Positions 1 through 10,915 of a DNA stretch of 64,000 nt are shown piece by piece; the first letter of the stretch is position 1, and every line of letters begins with the position of its first letter. The notes under the pieces were generated by a model, which saw nothing but the letters and a program-made list of their open reading frames with translations, was not told the origin of the DNA and made no database searches. The stretch comes from Trichoplusia ni (taxonomy: Eukaryota; Arthropoda; Insecta; Lepidoptera; Noctuidae), in assembly GCF_003590095.1 (NCBI RefSeq), contig NC_039491.1, positions 4,712,001 through 4,776,000 of the forward strand. Direction: 5' to 3'. A program made the translations under genes and the position numbers.

Positions 1-326
1 TTCGATCACAAGTTAAGCTATGCTTGACGCGGTTGGTCCGTAGATGGGTGACCATCTTTGTCATAACGAGTTCCTCCGTGTTTCGGAAAGCACGTTAAAT
101 TATGGGTCCCCGCTGTTATTCCTACATCTTTGACAGTCGTTACAGGTAGTCAGAAGCTTGAAAAAGTCTGACAGCCAGTCTAACCAAGGGGTATCGTGTT
201 GCCCAGGTAACTGGGTTGAGGAGGTCAGATAGGCAGTCGCTCGTTGTAAAACACTGGTACTTGGCTGAAACCGGTTGGACTGGTAGCCGACCCCAACATA
301 GTTGGGAAAAGGCTAGGCCAATGATG
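1..326 (+). repeat. SINE-like repeat with 5S rRNA-like body, copy 1, cut by the window edge
   Basis: This stretch matches, in the opposite orientation, the full-length element at 43537-43908. It opens inside the 5S-like part: GATCAC, then AAGTTAAGC and GATGGGTGACC, which match the internal control region of 5S rRNA in order and approximate spacing. The body continues with the same segments as the other copy and ends near AAAAGGCTAGGCC. The tRNA-like head is outside the window. Small ORFs here on both strands are shadows of the repeat. Confidence 0.75.
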
Positions 327-2941
327 ACTTGGGGTTCAATAAAATTTTTACCCAAAAGAATAATAATGTCACGTTATTCAACCCCGATGTTTATTATTAG
401 TTTTCGTTGTAATAACAACAACTGTCTATGACCGTCACGGCTCTTGAGATGCAGCCTGGTGACAGTCAGATAAACAGCAGTGCCTCAGGGTTGCGTTTTT
501 ACCTTTGGTTAAGGAACCCTAAGAACCGCTTTAAGAAAAACTGAGAAGATCTGAAGATGATCTTCATGTAAAACTTTTAAGAATCTCTGACCATACTTTT
601 AGTTCAGTAAAAGCTTAAACCATCCATCATATCCAACCAATCAGTAATGTAAGACTCTTTTGGAAATAACACTATGAGATAACAGGTGTTCACTTGAAAT
701 ATCAAATGCTTGTTTTCAAAATTAAAACGATAGATATTTTTTTCTTTAAAACAAATATATTTTAAGGCTGTTGTCACTGCACATGTAATACTTTTTTTCA
801 AGAAATATTATAATAAATTACATTGAAATAATTTATTATTCAATTTAAACGTAAAGTAGCAAAAACAAGGTTTCGAAGATCTTTTCCACGAACCGTATAA
901 CAATTGAAAATTTAATAACGTCAAAGTGACCCATTTTCCCAGAAGTATAGGCTTCTAAATGCCTGACCCTGCAAATAAAGAATAAAATTTCCGTCGTATA
1001 ATGATACTAATCTAATCTAACAAAGCAAATTGGAAGAGATCAAGAAAATTACACGCCGTACTAAGACGGGATAACGACAAGAAATGAACAGACAAGGATT
1101 ATGATAAATATAACATTGGGCCCTACCATCATCTCTTAAAGTAGAACAGCCCCTATAGCAAAGTGACATCTCTTCAATTGTTAACGTCAACAGAAATGTA
1201 TCGAAATTACATTTCGTTTCAATGATTCGAGTCTCTCTACATTCAAGCGTTTTTTGTTATTGTAAATGATTATAAAGTAGTCACTAAGCTATACGTGCCC
1301 TACACGACTAAGATCAGATTCTCTCTTCTTCATCATTGAAAGTGTGATGGCGCTGTCGCCACAAGGACATTTCGCAAAAATATTACAGTGTAATGAACAG
1401 TCAAATTTGACATATCTGACTAGTGCATATTTAAACGATATGTTAGGAAGCAAAAGAGATGGTTATGCAGTGAGCAATTACTATTTACTCATCCAGTCTT
1501 GCTTTCTAAATGGTGGTAGGCCCCCAGGCTCAATCTCTGTAGAACGAGATTAACTGAAACTTATTAACTGCTGTGACATGGAATAAAATGGAAATTAATT
1601 TAGCAAATCACAATTTGTAGAAACACTTAAGAATTTTATTGAAATCTTCAGATTTCGCACAAAAATTTTATGTGCCTAATGGTTCGTATTATGGATTAAA
1701 GTAAGATGGTCTGTTTAATCCATTTTAAGAGCAATTTCAGGCGAACTTTCATCTCTCCTTTGCAATATCTTAAAGTGACAAAATTAAATGCGAAATGAAC
1801 CATTTAATCGACCCCGATTAATGTTTCAGTTTTCGATAACCAACGGAAGGAAAGAATAAAAGGTAATGTATTAAAAACTTACCTTTTGTTATAATAGTTA
1901 AACATATACCTTATATTTAATTCGCAAATAAATTGGGTAGTTTTGAAAGAGACACGAGAGGCGTAAACCGTGAAATGCGGCGTCTGTCTTCCAATATCTT
2001 ATGGGAAGCGAGACACGGCATGCCATCTTGTTTTAAGATTTGCCTTAAACAGTATAATTATATCATTTTTAATTAACAAATAACAGAACATCATTTTAGT
2101 TCAGAAAATTTTCCTATACATACAATATACCTTCACATATGGAGGTTCTAACGGATATAGGCTATTCTTAAAATAACACTTCTGCCCACATATGATATCT
2201 AATTTCTCTGGGGCCGTAACATGTTCGGTGTCTCCCAATACTGGTATCATTATGGATATTTTTGGGGTTCCATACGCAAAAGGGCAAAAACCCTATTACT
2301 AATGCTCCGCTGCCTAGCCGTCTATTACCGGGTTATATTTCAAGACCTATATGTAGGAAGTTGATTTTTTTTTCTAATGTTGTATTTCTATTACCGCTGA
2401 TACAATATATTATTTAAATAAACATCGATTATTGATAACATAGATACTTTCCGCAAAACAATAATGGGTTATAATTTTTTTGTTGCTAATACGATTTTCT
2501 TTAGGTTCGCACTGGACCGCTTTTTTATCATTGAAATGAAGTGTTATAGTTTCCCTATATTTAGCCTATTAGTACACTAACATAATACACCATTAATAGT
2601 GCCTTTAACAACGTTTGATGGTATAATTGGTTTCGTTTCTAATAGGCTTAACCGCCTCGAGACATCTCAGCCAGTCCTCAACTAACGACTTCCCTTTGAT
2701 TAATCCGATGAGTTGCTTCGAAGCAATAATCACCGGTTTTCTTTCATATGTTGTAAAACCTTTATGTTATTTGGCAAGAAAGATGAGGAAAAATGAGTAA
2801 AGTTAGTAACAAACGTCTTGATTACATTATGAGTAGGTGATTAAAAAAGTATTTATGGTTATAGTGTATTAATTTCATTATTGCTTGGTTTAAGAAATTA
2901 ATAAAATAAGGCAAAATTCAGAAAAACATTTTAAATACCTA
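327..2941. other. Intergenic, no gene seen
   Basis: AT-rich DNA. A fragment around 435-510 (GAGATGCAGCCTGGTGACAG) recurs as a similar stretch near 11168-11230 and is probably a decayed interspersed repeat. Short ORFs around 604-801 and 1344-1553 show no domain, signal peptide or splice context. Confidence 0.5.
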
Positions 2942-2993
2942 CGAAGAAGGCCATTTGTGGGATCTGCACGGATCCCACAAATTGCCTTCTTCG
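2942..2993. repeat. Near-perfect hairpin
   Basis: A 23-base arm at 2942-2964 is followed by a 6-base loop and a complementary arm at 2971-2993. There is one mismatch. No flanking gene explains it. Confidence 0.8.
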
Positions 2994-3179
2994 AAGGCCT
3001 GGAACGGACGTACGTAGAATGAAAAAAAAACGCAAAATAATTGGTCAACTGTCGAATTTACTTAATCCGCCAATCTTTATTTTAGGTAGTATTCCAGCTT
3101 CTGTTATATCTGGTCTGCCACCAAGTCTTGTCCACTTTTATACTATATACCTACAGGTTACAGACAGGGCTATGTAAAA

Positions 3180-3355
3180 AGAAATACCACTCCTGCTATA
3201 AGAAATCTAATCTTCGTGTCGTGGGGGATTTCACATACATTTAAGTCACATACACAAATTAAACACCCAGAATCAGAATCAGAATCAGAACAAGCATTTG
3301 TGGATTACACAAATGCTTCTCCTACGCGGGATCTCAAACACTTGGCTATTCCTGC
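3180..3355 (-). repeat. Decayed SINE fragment, same family as 23310-23540
   Basis: It shares ordered segments with the copy at 23310-23540: CTCCTGCTATAAG-like, ATCTAATCTTCGTGTCG, GGGGGATTTCACA, then ACACCCAGAATCA and CCTACGCGGGATC. It contains a (CAGAAT)3 run and a short hairpin around AAGCATTTGTG. The family reads as a tRNA-headed SINE on the minus strand. Confidence 0.6.
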
Positions 3356-3775
3356 CGTCTTGCATTTTTTTTTTGCAGTGTCGCTATTCTAGAATACATT
3401 GCCATATCTAAGTACTAAAAGAAAAACATTCTCGTGTCACGCTTATGTCACGTGCCAGAAGACTATAAAACCATCTGATTGGATTGAACAGAGACGCAAG
3501 GCTGACGATCCTTATTCTATTTGATTAAGTAATAAGTGGGTGTAGACTAAGTACGTGACAATGTGACTTTATTAATGCAATTCTCTTGATTATATTTTGA
3601 TCAGTATCTGTTTATGTGAAGTACAATTTATCGATGATTTTGTCTAACAAAAAAATATGAAATGAAAATCAGGTTTGAAAACTTTGAAACTGCGTAAAGG
3701 TAAAAGTCATGGTATCACGTAGTTATACTTACTAATCTATTATATAAATCCCTTTTTCAATGTGAGTAAAATAAT

Positions 3776-4144
3776 ACACGGTGATTTTTTAGTCGTCTTA
3801 CAAAAGCAGCCCAGTTCATGTATCCGACGTAAAATACCCCTAGGCGCGATTTTTTTTTTTTATCATCAATTAAGATAATAGGTACGAAGAAAAATGTGAA
3901 ATATACTCTTAAAAATGATAAAAACGCCGCCGCCCGCGCCCCTCACCATTGTTACAAGGCTCGGACCGCGCTCACAACAGAGCTGTTTCTAAAAAACTAC
4001 GAATTGCATCATAATATTGAATAAAAGGTGCATTTTAAATTTATTCGAATCTCCTAAATACCTATTTTTTTATCATGAACGTGTTCTAGTCATTGGATAC
4101 ATGAACTGGGCTGCTTTTGTAAGACGACTAAAAAATCACGGTGT
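3776..4144. mobile_element. MITE copy 1 with about 48-bp terminal inverted repeats
   Basis: The left end ACACGGTGATTTTTTAGTCG... and the right end ...CGACTAAAAAATCACGGTGT are inverted copies running through CAGCCCAGTTCATGTATCC. No coding capacity is present. A GC-rich core (CGCCGCCGCCCGCGCCCCTC) sits in the middle. A second copy lies at 17448-17834 with the same ends and core. The transposon superfamily cannot be assigned; flanking TA is visible at this copy but is not clean at the second. Confidence 0.85.
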
Positions 4145-5656
4145 ATAAAGTATTTAAATGACTTTCAGATTAATATAACCTATATCCGGTTGAAATATTG
4201 TCTGTCAACTAATTCAAAAGATTTTACCTCGGGACATACTTAATGATTTAATTTCGCAGCCATAAGATATTGCACGAAATTAATAAATGTTTAATTTTGT
4301 ACCCGTACTCTCATATGAGGTGGTTGTTGTGTTATTAAACTCAACGTAATCTCCTCTTTAATAACTTTGATGAGAAAGGTTTACTTTTAAGGCTCTTCGT
4401 ACACAAGGTCCAAGATTGAAATGAGGTTTTCAACATTAAAAAAAGCTTTCTATTTTAAAGATTTATTAAAATCCACATGCATAGAGGCTCGCATTGGGCA
4501 TCGCTCGGATTGAGTACTGTGGCGTATCTTAAGTGAGTTCTATATCCAGCCGCGGGCCACGGTTAGGGAACATCGATTGATTAACATAAAACACAGAATA
4601 TTTATTACTAACTCAAAATAATAAACGTGTGGCAACAAATCGATAACATCATAACATGTACATGGTTTAGTTCTCGGTACACACTCTTCAACAAAACTTT
4701 AGTCTTTGGAAACTAAGAGTAGTCTCCACAAAGTTTTATACAACGTAAACTCAGACTTTCATAGTAAATAATAATCCTAGAACACAATGGAGAAAGTTTA
4801 AATTCTAGCGCAATATGAAACATTCTAGAGTTGGTCTATAAAGATTGAGTAATCTAGACTAGTAAAATAAGGCTGAAGGGTTTGTTTGTTTGTTTATGTG
4901 AGTCATCGAGCTAATCACAGGTATGATTAAAAAAAGTGTTAGGTAGCCCATTTCTTGAGGTATTCTATAAGATATGTATGTGAATATTAATGAATCTATG
5001 AATCAGTAGCAAGTAGAAATTATTACAAAAATAGGAAGAAGAAAAAATCTTACAATAGCAAATCTCAGTCATTTTTGTAGTATTTTTGTTTTTTCTGGCA
5101 CTTATTTGTGTTTTGTCACATGCTAGGCACTTACTGACTTATTTGGTGAAAAAACTAAATAAAAGAAAACTATTATCTACTGATCTTTGAAACTAGACTT
5201 AACATTAATAAATAAAGTATTGATTATCTTGATGAAGAAGTTAAAACTTTAATAAAAACTAAACAAGTTAAGATAAGTTTTACTGAGAAGTTTTTGATGC
5301 GTTCGTTTTTTGCTTATCTTTTCTTAACAAAGAAACAACTTGTTAAGCTTGATAGTTTGAAATGAGAATTTTCTTTTATTTTTATTTCAATTTAAACATT
5401 TCGAATAATACATTGTTCTTCTATAGATTATTTTTCTTTTTTAATTTAACTTTGATACTCTATCTCTGAAAATGGAGCAATGCTGGGCAATGTAGTGGAT
5501 TGGAGATGGATGGAGGGAAGCATTTCGCTTCCACATCTGCAAAAGTCTTATAGGTATGTATGAAGGCCAACTGGTCAATAATAGTTCAAACAAATAAAAA
5601 TACATTAAAATTCGAACATTAATTCAATGTTCATTCTTCACTCAAATATTTACAGG
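4145..5656. other. Intergenic, no gene seen
   Basis: AT-rich, with a short (GTTT)n run near 4880 and no convincing coding frame. A TTTATT motif around 5370 could be a poly(A) signal for the minus-strand gene starting at 5657, about 280 bases past its stop. Confidence 0.4.
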
Positions 5657-6670
5657 TTATCCAAACAAATAATTCATGTTATATCCTCTTTGGAATCCTC
5701 CACAATGGCATCGACTTGCGGCGACGTAACCAGATCGAAGACAGGAACAGCCACGAGTCGGGCAATCGCGAACAGTCCGGCACGTTCCCCCTGATGACAA
5801 ATATTAGTAGATACCATTATAAGTACAGTATTTAGCGGAGAAATATACTGGTCACATTATTTTTTAATGTGGATCTTAGTAAGAATCTGTAACCAATTAC
5901 GTTGACTATACGCATGGATATACACATCAATTAAAGCATAGTTTTCAAAACGGGCACAATTACAACTAGTAAGTAAAAACTCACATAATAATAAGAAACG
6001 TAAGAATCAACTTAAGAAAAATAAATAAAGCTAAATCAAAAGGTTTATGAAGGAGCAAATTTCTGAAGGACAGGTAGTGGCGAACTACACAAAGAATGTA
6101 TGAATCCCCAAGGGATCGCTATAAGGGGACTCCCAGCTCATAGTTCAACTAGTTGGTTGGAAGGGGCGCTAAAGCTATGTATAATAATATGCTTGAGGGT
6201 GGAAGTGACTAATAGTGCCGGTCTGGAATCCGCGATGTCAAAATCTTTGTCGCACCTGTGACCACCCCTTACTGGTGGTCTCTCACTAGTTTTGCCCCTA
6301 CTGCCTACAGTGGCATTATTGTGGCAGGCCAGTCAATTGCCAAATTTATTTCAATACCTAGTGGTACAAGATTGAACTACGGCACTAATATCCGAGTGAT
6401 TTAGGTCACCTCGCCAAAAACACTGGGCGCGACCCGTCGTGTGCTTGATTCCCGCGTACTGTACGCGTACCGTACTGTACGCGACTGGATGTGTTGACAC
6501 ATGGATTAAATAAAATGCGGATTTTGTTTTTAAACTAATAAATGCTCTACTTTTATTACCATAATGTTTAATCTTATTAAATAAATGTACTTACAATAGC
6601 GGTAGAAACCAGTGACATGATTCAATAAAGTCATCAAAATTAAATATAACAAAATGCCTGTAAACTTCAT
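5657..6670 (-). CDS. Small secreted six-cysteine peptide (cluster member 1)
   Basis: I assembled this gene from two exons: 6595-6670 and 5657-5790 (210 nt, 69 residues). Exon 1 starts at ATG 6670 and encodes a hydrophobic signal peptide (MKFTGILLYLILMTLL..., likely cleavage after VTG at residue 21). It ends at a consensus GTAAGT donor (6589-6594) in phase 1. Exon 2 follows a CAG acceptor and gives a mature core GTCRTVRDC...CSC...CHC, with cysteines at 29, 35, 40, 42, 53 and 55 (C-x5-C-x4-C-x-C-x10-C-x-C). A short Gly/Tyr/Asn tail ends at TAA (5657-5659). Exon pattern, intron phase and cysteine plan match the genes at 14845 and 16559. I do not know the family name. A secreted defence, signalling or knottin-like role is possible but unproven. 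Confidence 0.72.
6040..6490. repeat. Repeat-like insertion inside the intron of cluster member 1
   Basis: The 804-base intron (5791-6594) contains a block of higher GC than its surroundings with no reading frame (for example GGGGACTCCCAGCTCAT and CACCCCTTACTGGTGGTC). It resembles a decayed interspersed element. At its end the 13-mer CGTACTGTACGCG occurs twice, three bases apart (about 6454-6482). The family is not recognised. Confidence 0.35.
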
Positions 6671-6692
6671 GATTAGAAATAACTATAATCAC

Positions 6693-6726
6693 TAATAGAG
6701 AAACCCAACTTAATTACGTATATATA
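6693..6726 (-). promoter_or_regulatory. TATA box and initiator of cluster member 1
   Basis: On the minus strand TATATATA lies at 6719-6726 and an initiator-like TTAGT has its A at 6693, about 33 bases from the upstream edge of the TATA box, which is normal insect spacing. The resulting 5' UTR would be only about 22 bases before the ATG at 6670. Confidence 0.45.
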
Positions 6727-9700
6727 AGAACAAAAATCATTTAAATAAATCAATTAGAAATGGTAATAATTAAATTATTCATATGAACTTTAATTTAATC
6801 AACTGACGTACATTTGATAAGTTATTACGCAGTAGATATTTTGAGGGTTCAAACAGGCGTCTTTCATATGTATAAAAAGGAACCAAAATTATCTTTGTAC
6901 ACATTACCTCATTACTCATTAACCCACCCTCCTAAGCTGACTGACATTTCTACAGCCGTTAACGAATAGATAACGCTGAATGTATGGAAATGACATTTCG
7001 TTTCAATGAATATTATATGAGTACATATTATTTTGTCCTGTCGAATGTAAAAAATTTACAGACTTTGACAAGGGCAGGATACAATTGTTACTGCTAAGAG
7101 GTGCTACCCTTTGAATTGTGTTGCATGTATTATAAAGCAAAAGCAAAAAACCTTATGCATATTTTCATTATTCTTACTCGTATGTCCATAATTATTTAGA
7201 AAGCTCAGAATATGGATACCTATGTGATTAATTACTTAAAGCAAATAAGTAGTAAATTCGTTACCCAAAAAACTGTCAATCGACAAACATTTCCCGGGTT
7301 TTTAATTTAGGACTCTGAACATAATGCGCAAACAACTGTGCGAGTGTTTGATCCTTAACAGACTTAACCAATTAGATACTTCTCAGAAACATGTTATCTA
7401 CAAGAATTTTATACAGAATACTACTTTAAACTCTTAGCAGTAAGGTTAAATTTTGCTATACGTACCTGTGATCTGTGAAAAACCACAAAGAGTATGTACC
7501 GTTCTAGCAGTCCAGTTTATTTTGTTTTCGACCGCACCGAAGGCTCGAACCAATGACCCGAATTATTTTCGAGTGCCTTTGGGCAATTTGAACAAAGATT
7601 AATGTATTTTTTTATAAATTTAAAACAATTTATTAATGTTATTTTTAAGCCAGAGGTTCTACTTGTTTTGGGATTTCATAATTAAATAAGGGACTAACAA
7701 GTTTTATAGCAAGACTTACCTAAGAACCAACCTTTTTTTCAAAGAAAGACACTGATCTATGTGCTGTTTCACATTTCCACAACTGCAATAATTTAAGAAT
7801 TGACGCTAAGCTATATGTGCCTAAGTCGTCATGAAAACGAAATGAAGCTAGATATGATATAGGCAACAATTTGTACGAACTATCACGTAAAAACGGTCAA
7901 AACCTAGTATGTACAAAAGAGTGTGAAAAAAAAAGATTTAATATTCTGATTACCTATAATAATTTACAAAGAATAACTTAATAATCTGATAGCCATAAAT
8001 TTTAATTCAAAAACCACGTCATGACCAAACTTAAAAGTACTTTTCAAACCTTTTTCTTTATCGAAATCATGTTTTTGATCTCAAACTTTGACATAAGTCT
8101 AGAAAATAGACCTGAAATTCGAAATTCCAAAATTTTAAGCTTTTCATTATTATAAGCCTGACTGAGACAACGCTACGAAAACTTATTCAAATCCGTCTAG
8201 AATTTAAATAACTTATCAATTTTCAACATAACGTACATTCTGTATGGTCAAAACAGATGTTGCCGATTTTAGTTGTTACAAAAACTGTCCTGACTATTAA
8301 GCATGTAATCTTTAAGTACTTGTCTACCTATGGTAGCGTTAAGGGCACTACCCAGGGGTGGACTCCTCCTGTAGGACGAGGGGGCCCAGGCCTAGGGCGG
8401 AAAAAATGTACGATTATTAAATTCTACAGGCTTTAATTTTCCTGCACATACAAATCTTTTGTAGGTCTTGGGTAGCCAGCGTAACGTATGGACTCTATAA
8501 ACAGGCTTGAACCGTAAACTATTAATACAGGTGTGTTGCCGTTGTGAAAGGGAGTCGGCACTGCCTATTGCACCGCCTATATATTATTTTATGTTAGAGA
8601 TCTTACGTTGAAATTATTTTTACCTACATTGCAATTAAATGTAACAACTATTCAATCCACAAAAGCAATTGATCTTAGATTTGATCTGCCGAAAAATAGC
8701 TCGATAAGGGCGCACCTCCAAAACTTTGCCCAATTTCTGAAGTTCAGACTTACGTGACACGAAAATTTCTGATGAGACCCGATCACTCCCGAAGCCGGAA
8801 ATCTTGATGGATGACAAATTCGTGTGACATGCTCTCGTGTTATTCGATACAGAGTATGAGATTCGATTTCTCATAATTCCTTAAATAATGGTGACTTGGA
8901 GATACGTTATGTAATTTTCCTTTACGTATCATGTGTCATAAGGAAGAACGTATTAACACACTTTGATAAATGAAAAGATTTTTATGAATATTTTTTTCAC
9001 AATTCTGTTTTTTCTTTTTAATATCACAGATTTGATTTGTTATTTTCCTTGAAGTGCTTTATAATTTACATGCTACAGTCTACACGTGCTTCACACGAAG
9101 GTTTAGTGTTCTCTGAGACTATCTTATACCAAACTTCTCACATCCATTACAATACATATTTCGGTAACTACTTACTTATTCATGAAAGTTGTATGCCATA
9201 AATGTCTACGACCTTCGTCTATTAACTTGCGGGAAAATGAAAGCAATTTAAGGCACATATCGCTTTTTATCTTGCGTTTTATTTTTGTTATATTACACGG
9301 GAGAGAGAAAAAAAGCATTTTGGGAAAACCGCGCGCTTTTACGGCTATCTATAAGTTACGCTGAACACCTGTTTTTTCTTAAGTTCAAGTTAAAAGACAC
9401 AGCGAGAGTAAGTTGGAACAATATTGTTGTTAGTAAATTTTAATGTTTATGTAATGATTTTTTTTTATGAATTCAATAGTTTAAGCTAGAACTAGAGGCA
9501 GTGTATTTAAAAATAGGACTGGAGTTTTGAATGAATAATAGCAGTGTAGGACACCCTTAGCCCGATAGGCTGACGCGGCAAAATCTGTAAATTAGCTGCA
9601 TTGATTGTCGTGGAAACGTAATGACGAAGATACTTATGTCCAGAGTTAGCAGAACAGATCATATTCAGAATTGTCTTCAAACTGTTGTACTCAAGGATAT

Positions 9701-10635
9701 GAAAATGAACTAGTCATATTTTTTTATTATTATTAACGAGCCTGATGTCTTATTTGCTTCATCAAAATATTTTTACTAGTCTAGTTCTTTATACCTCTTG
9801 TAACTTAGCCAGCATCTCGCCCATCTAGCACTGTACTTGCAAACTAACTCGACCCTAGAGAGACAACACGCGCTATTGTATATCCACAATAGACGACAAA
9901 TTTGTGTCTGACTGCGCAACTTAATGGAAACCACCTATGGTACTCGTACTACTATACAAGGTATGTTTACATGCACCAATCTATGTTCCAATTTAATTTC
10001 ACTTTACACTAATTTATACAATTAGTTTTCTCTTTCCAACTGATTGAACATCATTTCCACACGTTTTCATTGTTAACGTACAAGTATAACGTATAATAGC
10101 TTGTTATAAATATCTTTATAGCTTAGTACGAAAGATTTTTTAACCTTGAATAATTGTTAACAAGATATTATTTTATGGACTGTGTAAAACATGATTACAA
10201 TTACAGTAAAACGAACTTTCTTGGTATAAGAAGATTATGGTCATATTATATTCTCAGAATTCTTGTAAGGATAAATATCTTCATTGATAATTCCAACTTC
10301 TTAACTTGGATGAGCGGTCTTAAGAGTCCCCGCGGTCAAATATATGACTCGTAATAGCAATTATTTCCGCTTGTCGGCACAATACGGAATTCGTTTAAAG
10401 AGGACGACATCAAAAGATGCATAGATTACAATAAAGAAATCCAATTTCCGACTTCAGATCATTGTTGAGATTACGGATAAAACGAATGAATACTCTAATT
10501 TCATTTGTATTGAAGGCTTTTGAATGTGGTCTTCAAATAGCTTTGATACCGTAAAATGTATCGGATTTATCTTACGTGGATTGGATTTCAGACAGACTAT
10601 TTTTGGTAAAATCGAACTAATGTTTATCTATCTAT
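6727..10635. other. Intergenic, no gene seen
   Basis: AT-rich with decayed sequence. I looked here for more members of the six-cysteine family, using paired CxC codons on the minus strand and signal-peptide exons before GT donors, and found none. ORFs at 8635-8874, 9182-9364 and 10154-10354 lack domains, splice context or a consistent signal peptide. Confidence 0.45.
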
Positions 10636-10904
10636 CTATGACGGACCTGTTGGTCTAGTGGTTAGTGACCCTGACTGCTATACCGGAGGTCGTGGGTTCG
10701 ATTCCCACCCAGGGCAAATGTTTATGTGATAAGCACGATCATTTGTTCTGTGTCTGGGTGTAATTTATCTATATTATGTATGTATATAGAAATATATAAG
10801 TATGTTTATCAGTTGTCTAGTACTCATAATACAAGCTCTGCTTAGTTTGAGACTAGATGGCTTTGTGTGAGAGTTGTGGAATATTTATTTATTATTTATT
10901 ATTA
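10636..10904 (+). repeat. tRNA-derived SINE with target-site duplication
   Basis: The head carries an A box TGGTCTAGTGG (10651-10661) and a B box GGTTCGATTCC (10695-10705) at tRNA-like spacing. A non-tRNA body and an (ATTT/ATT)n tail follow. The element is flanked by TTATCTATCTA on both sides (about 10624-10634 and 10905-10915), a target-site duplication typical of LINE-driven retroposition. A second, diverged copy lies at 45061-45175. It is not a functional tRNA gene because no 3' acceptor half pairs with the 5' end. Confidence 0.8.
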
Positions 10905-10915
10905 TTATCTATCTA

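Noticed and set aside
5680..5790. A second open frame of the terminal exon of cluster member 1, reading GERAGLFAIARLVAVPVFDL onward
   Set aside because: It needs a phase-0 upstream exon. The phase-1 join to the signal-peptide exon gives the six-cysteine core shared with two other genes, which is far less likely by chance.
7729..7786. Small exon-like stretch with acceptor and GTAAGT donor on the minus strand
   Set aside because: Only two cysteines in the open frame and a stop at the donor. No partner exon found.
10639..10710. Possible tRNA gene
   Set aside because: A and B boxes are present, but the 3' half cannot close an acceptor stem, and the sequence is flanked by a target-site duplication, so it is a SINE head.
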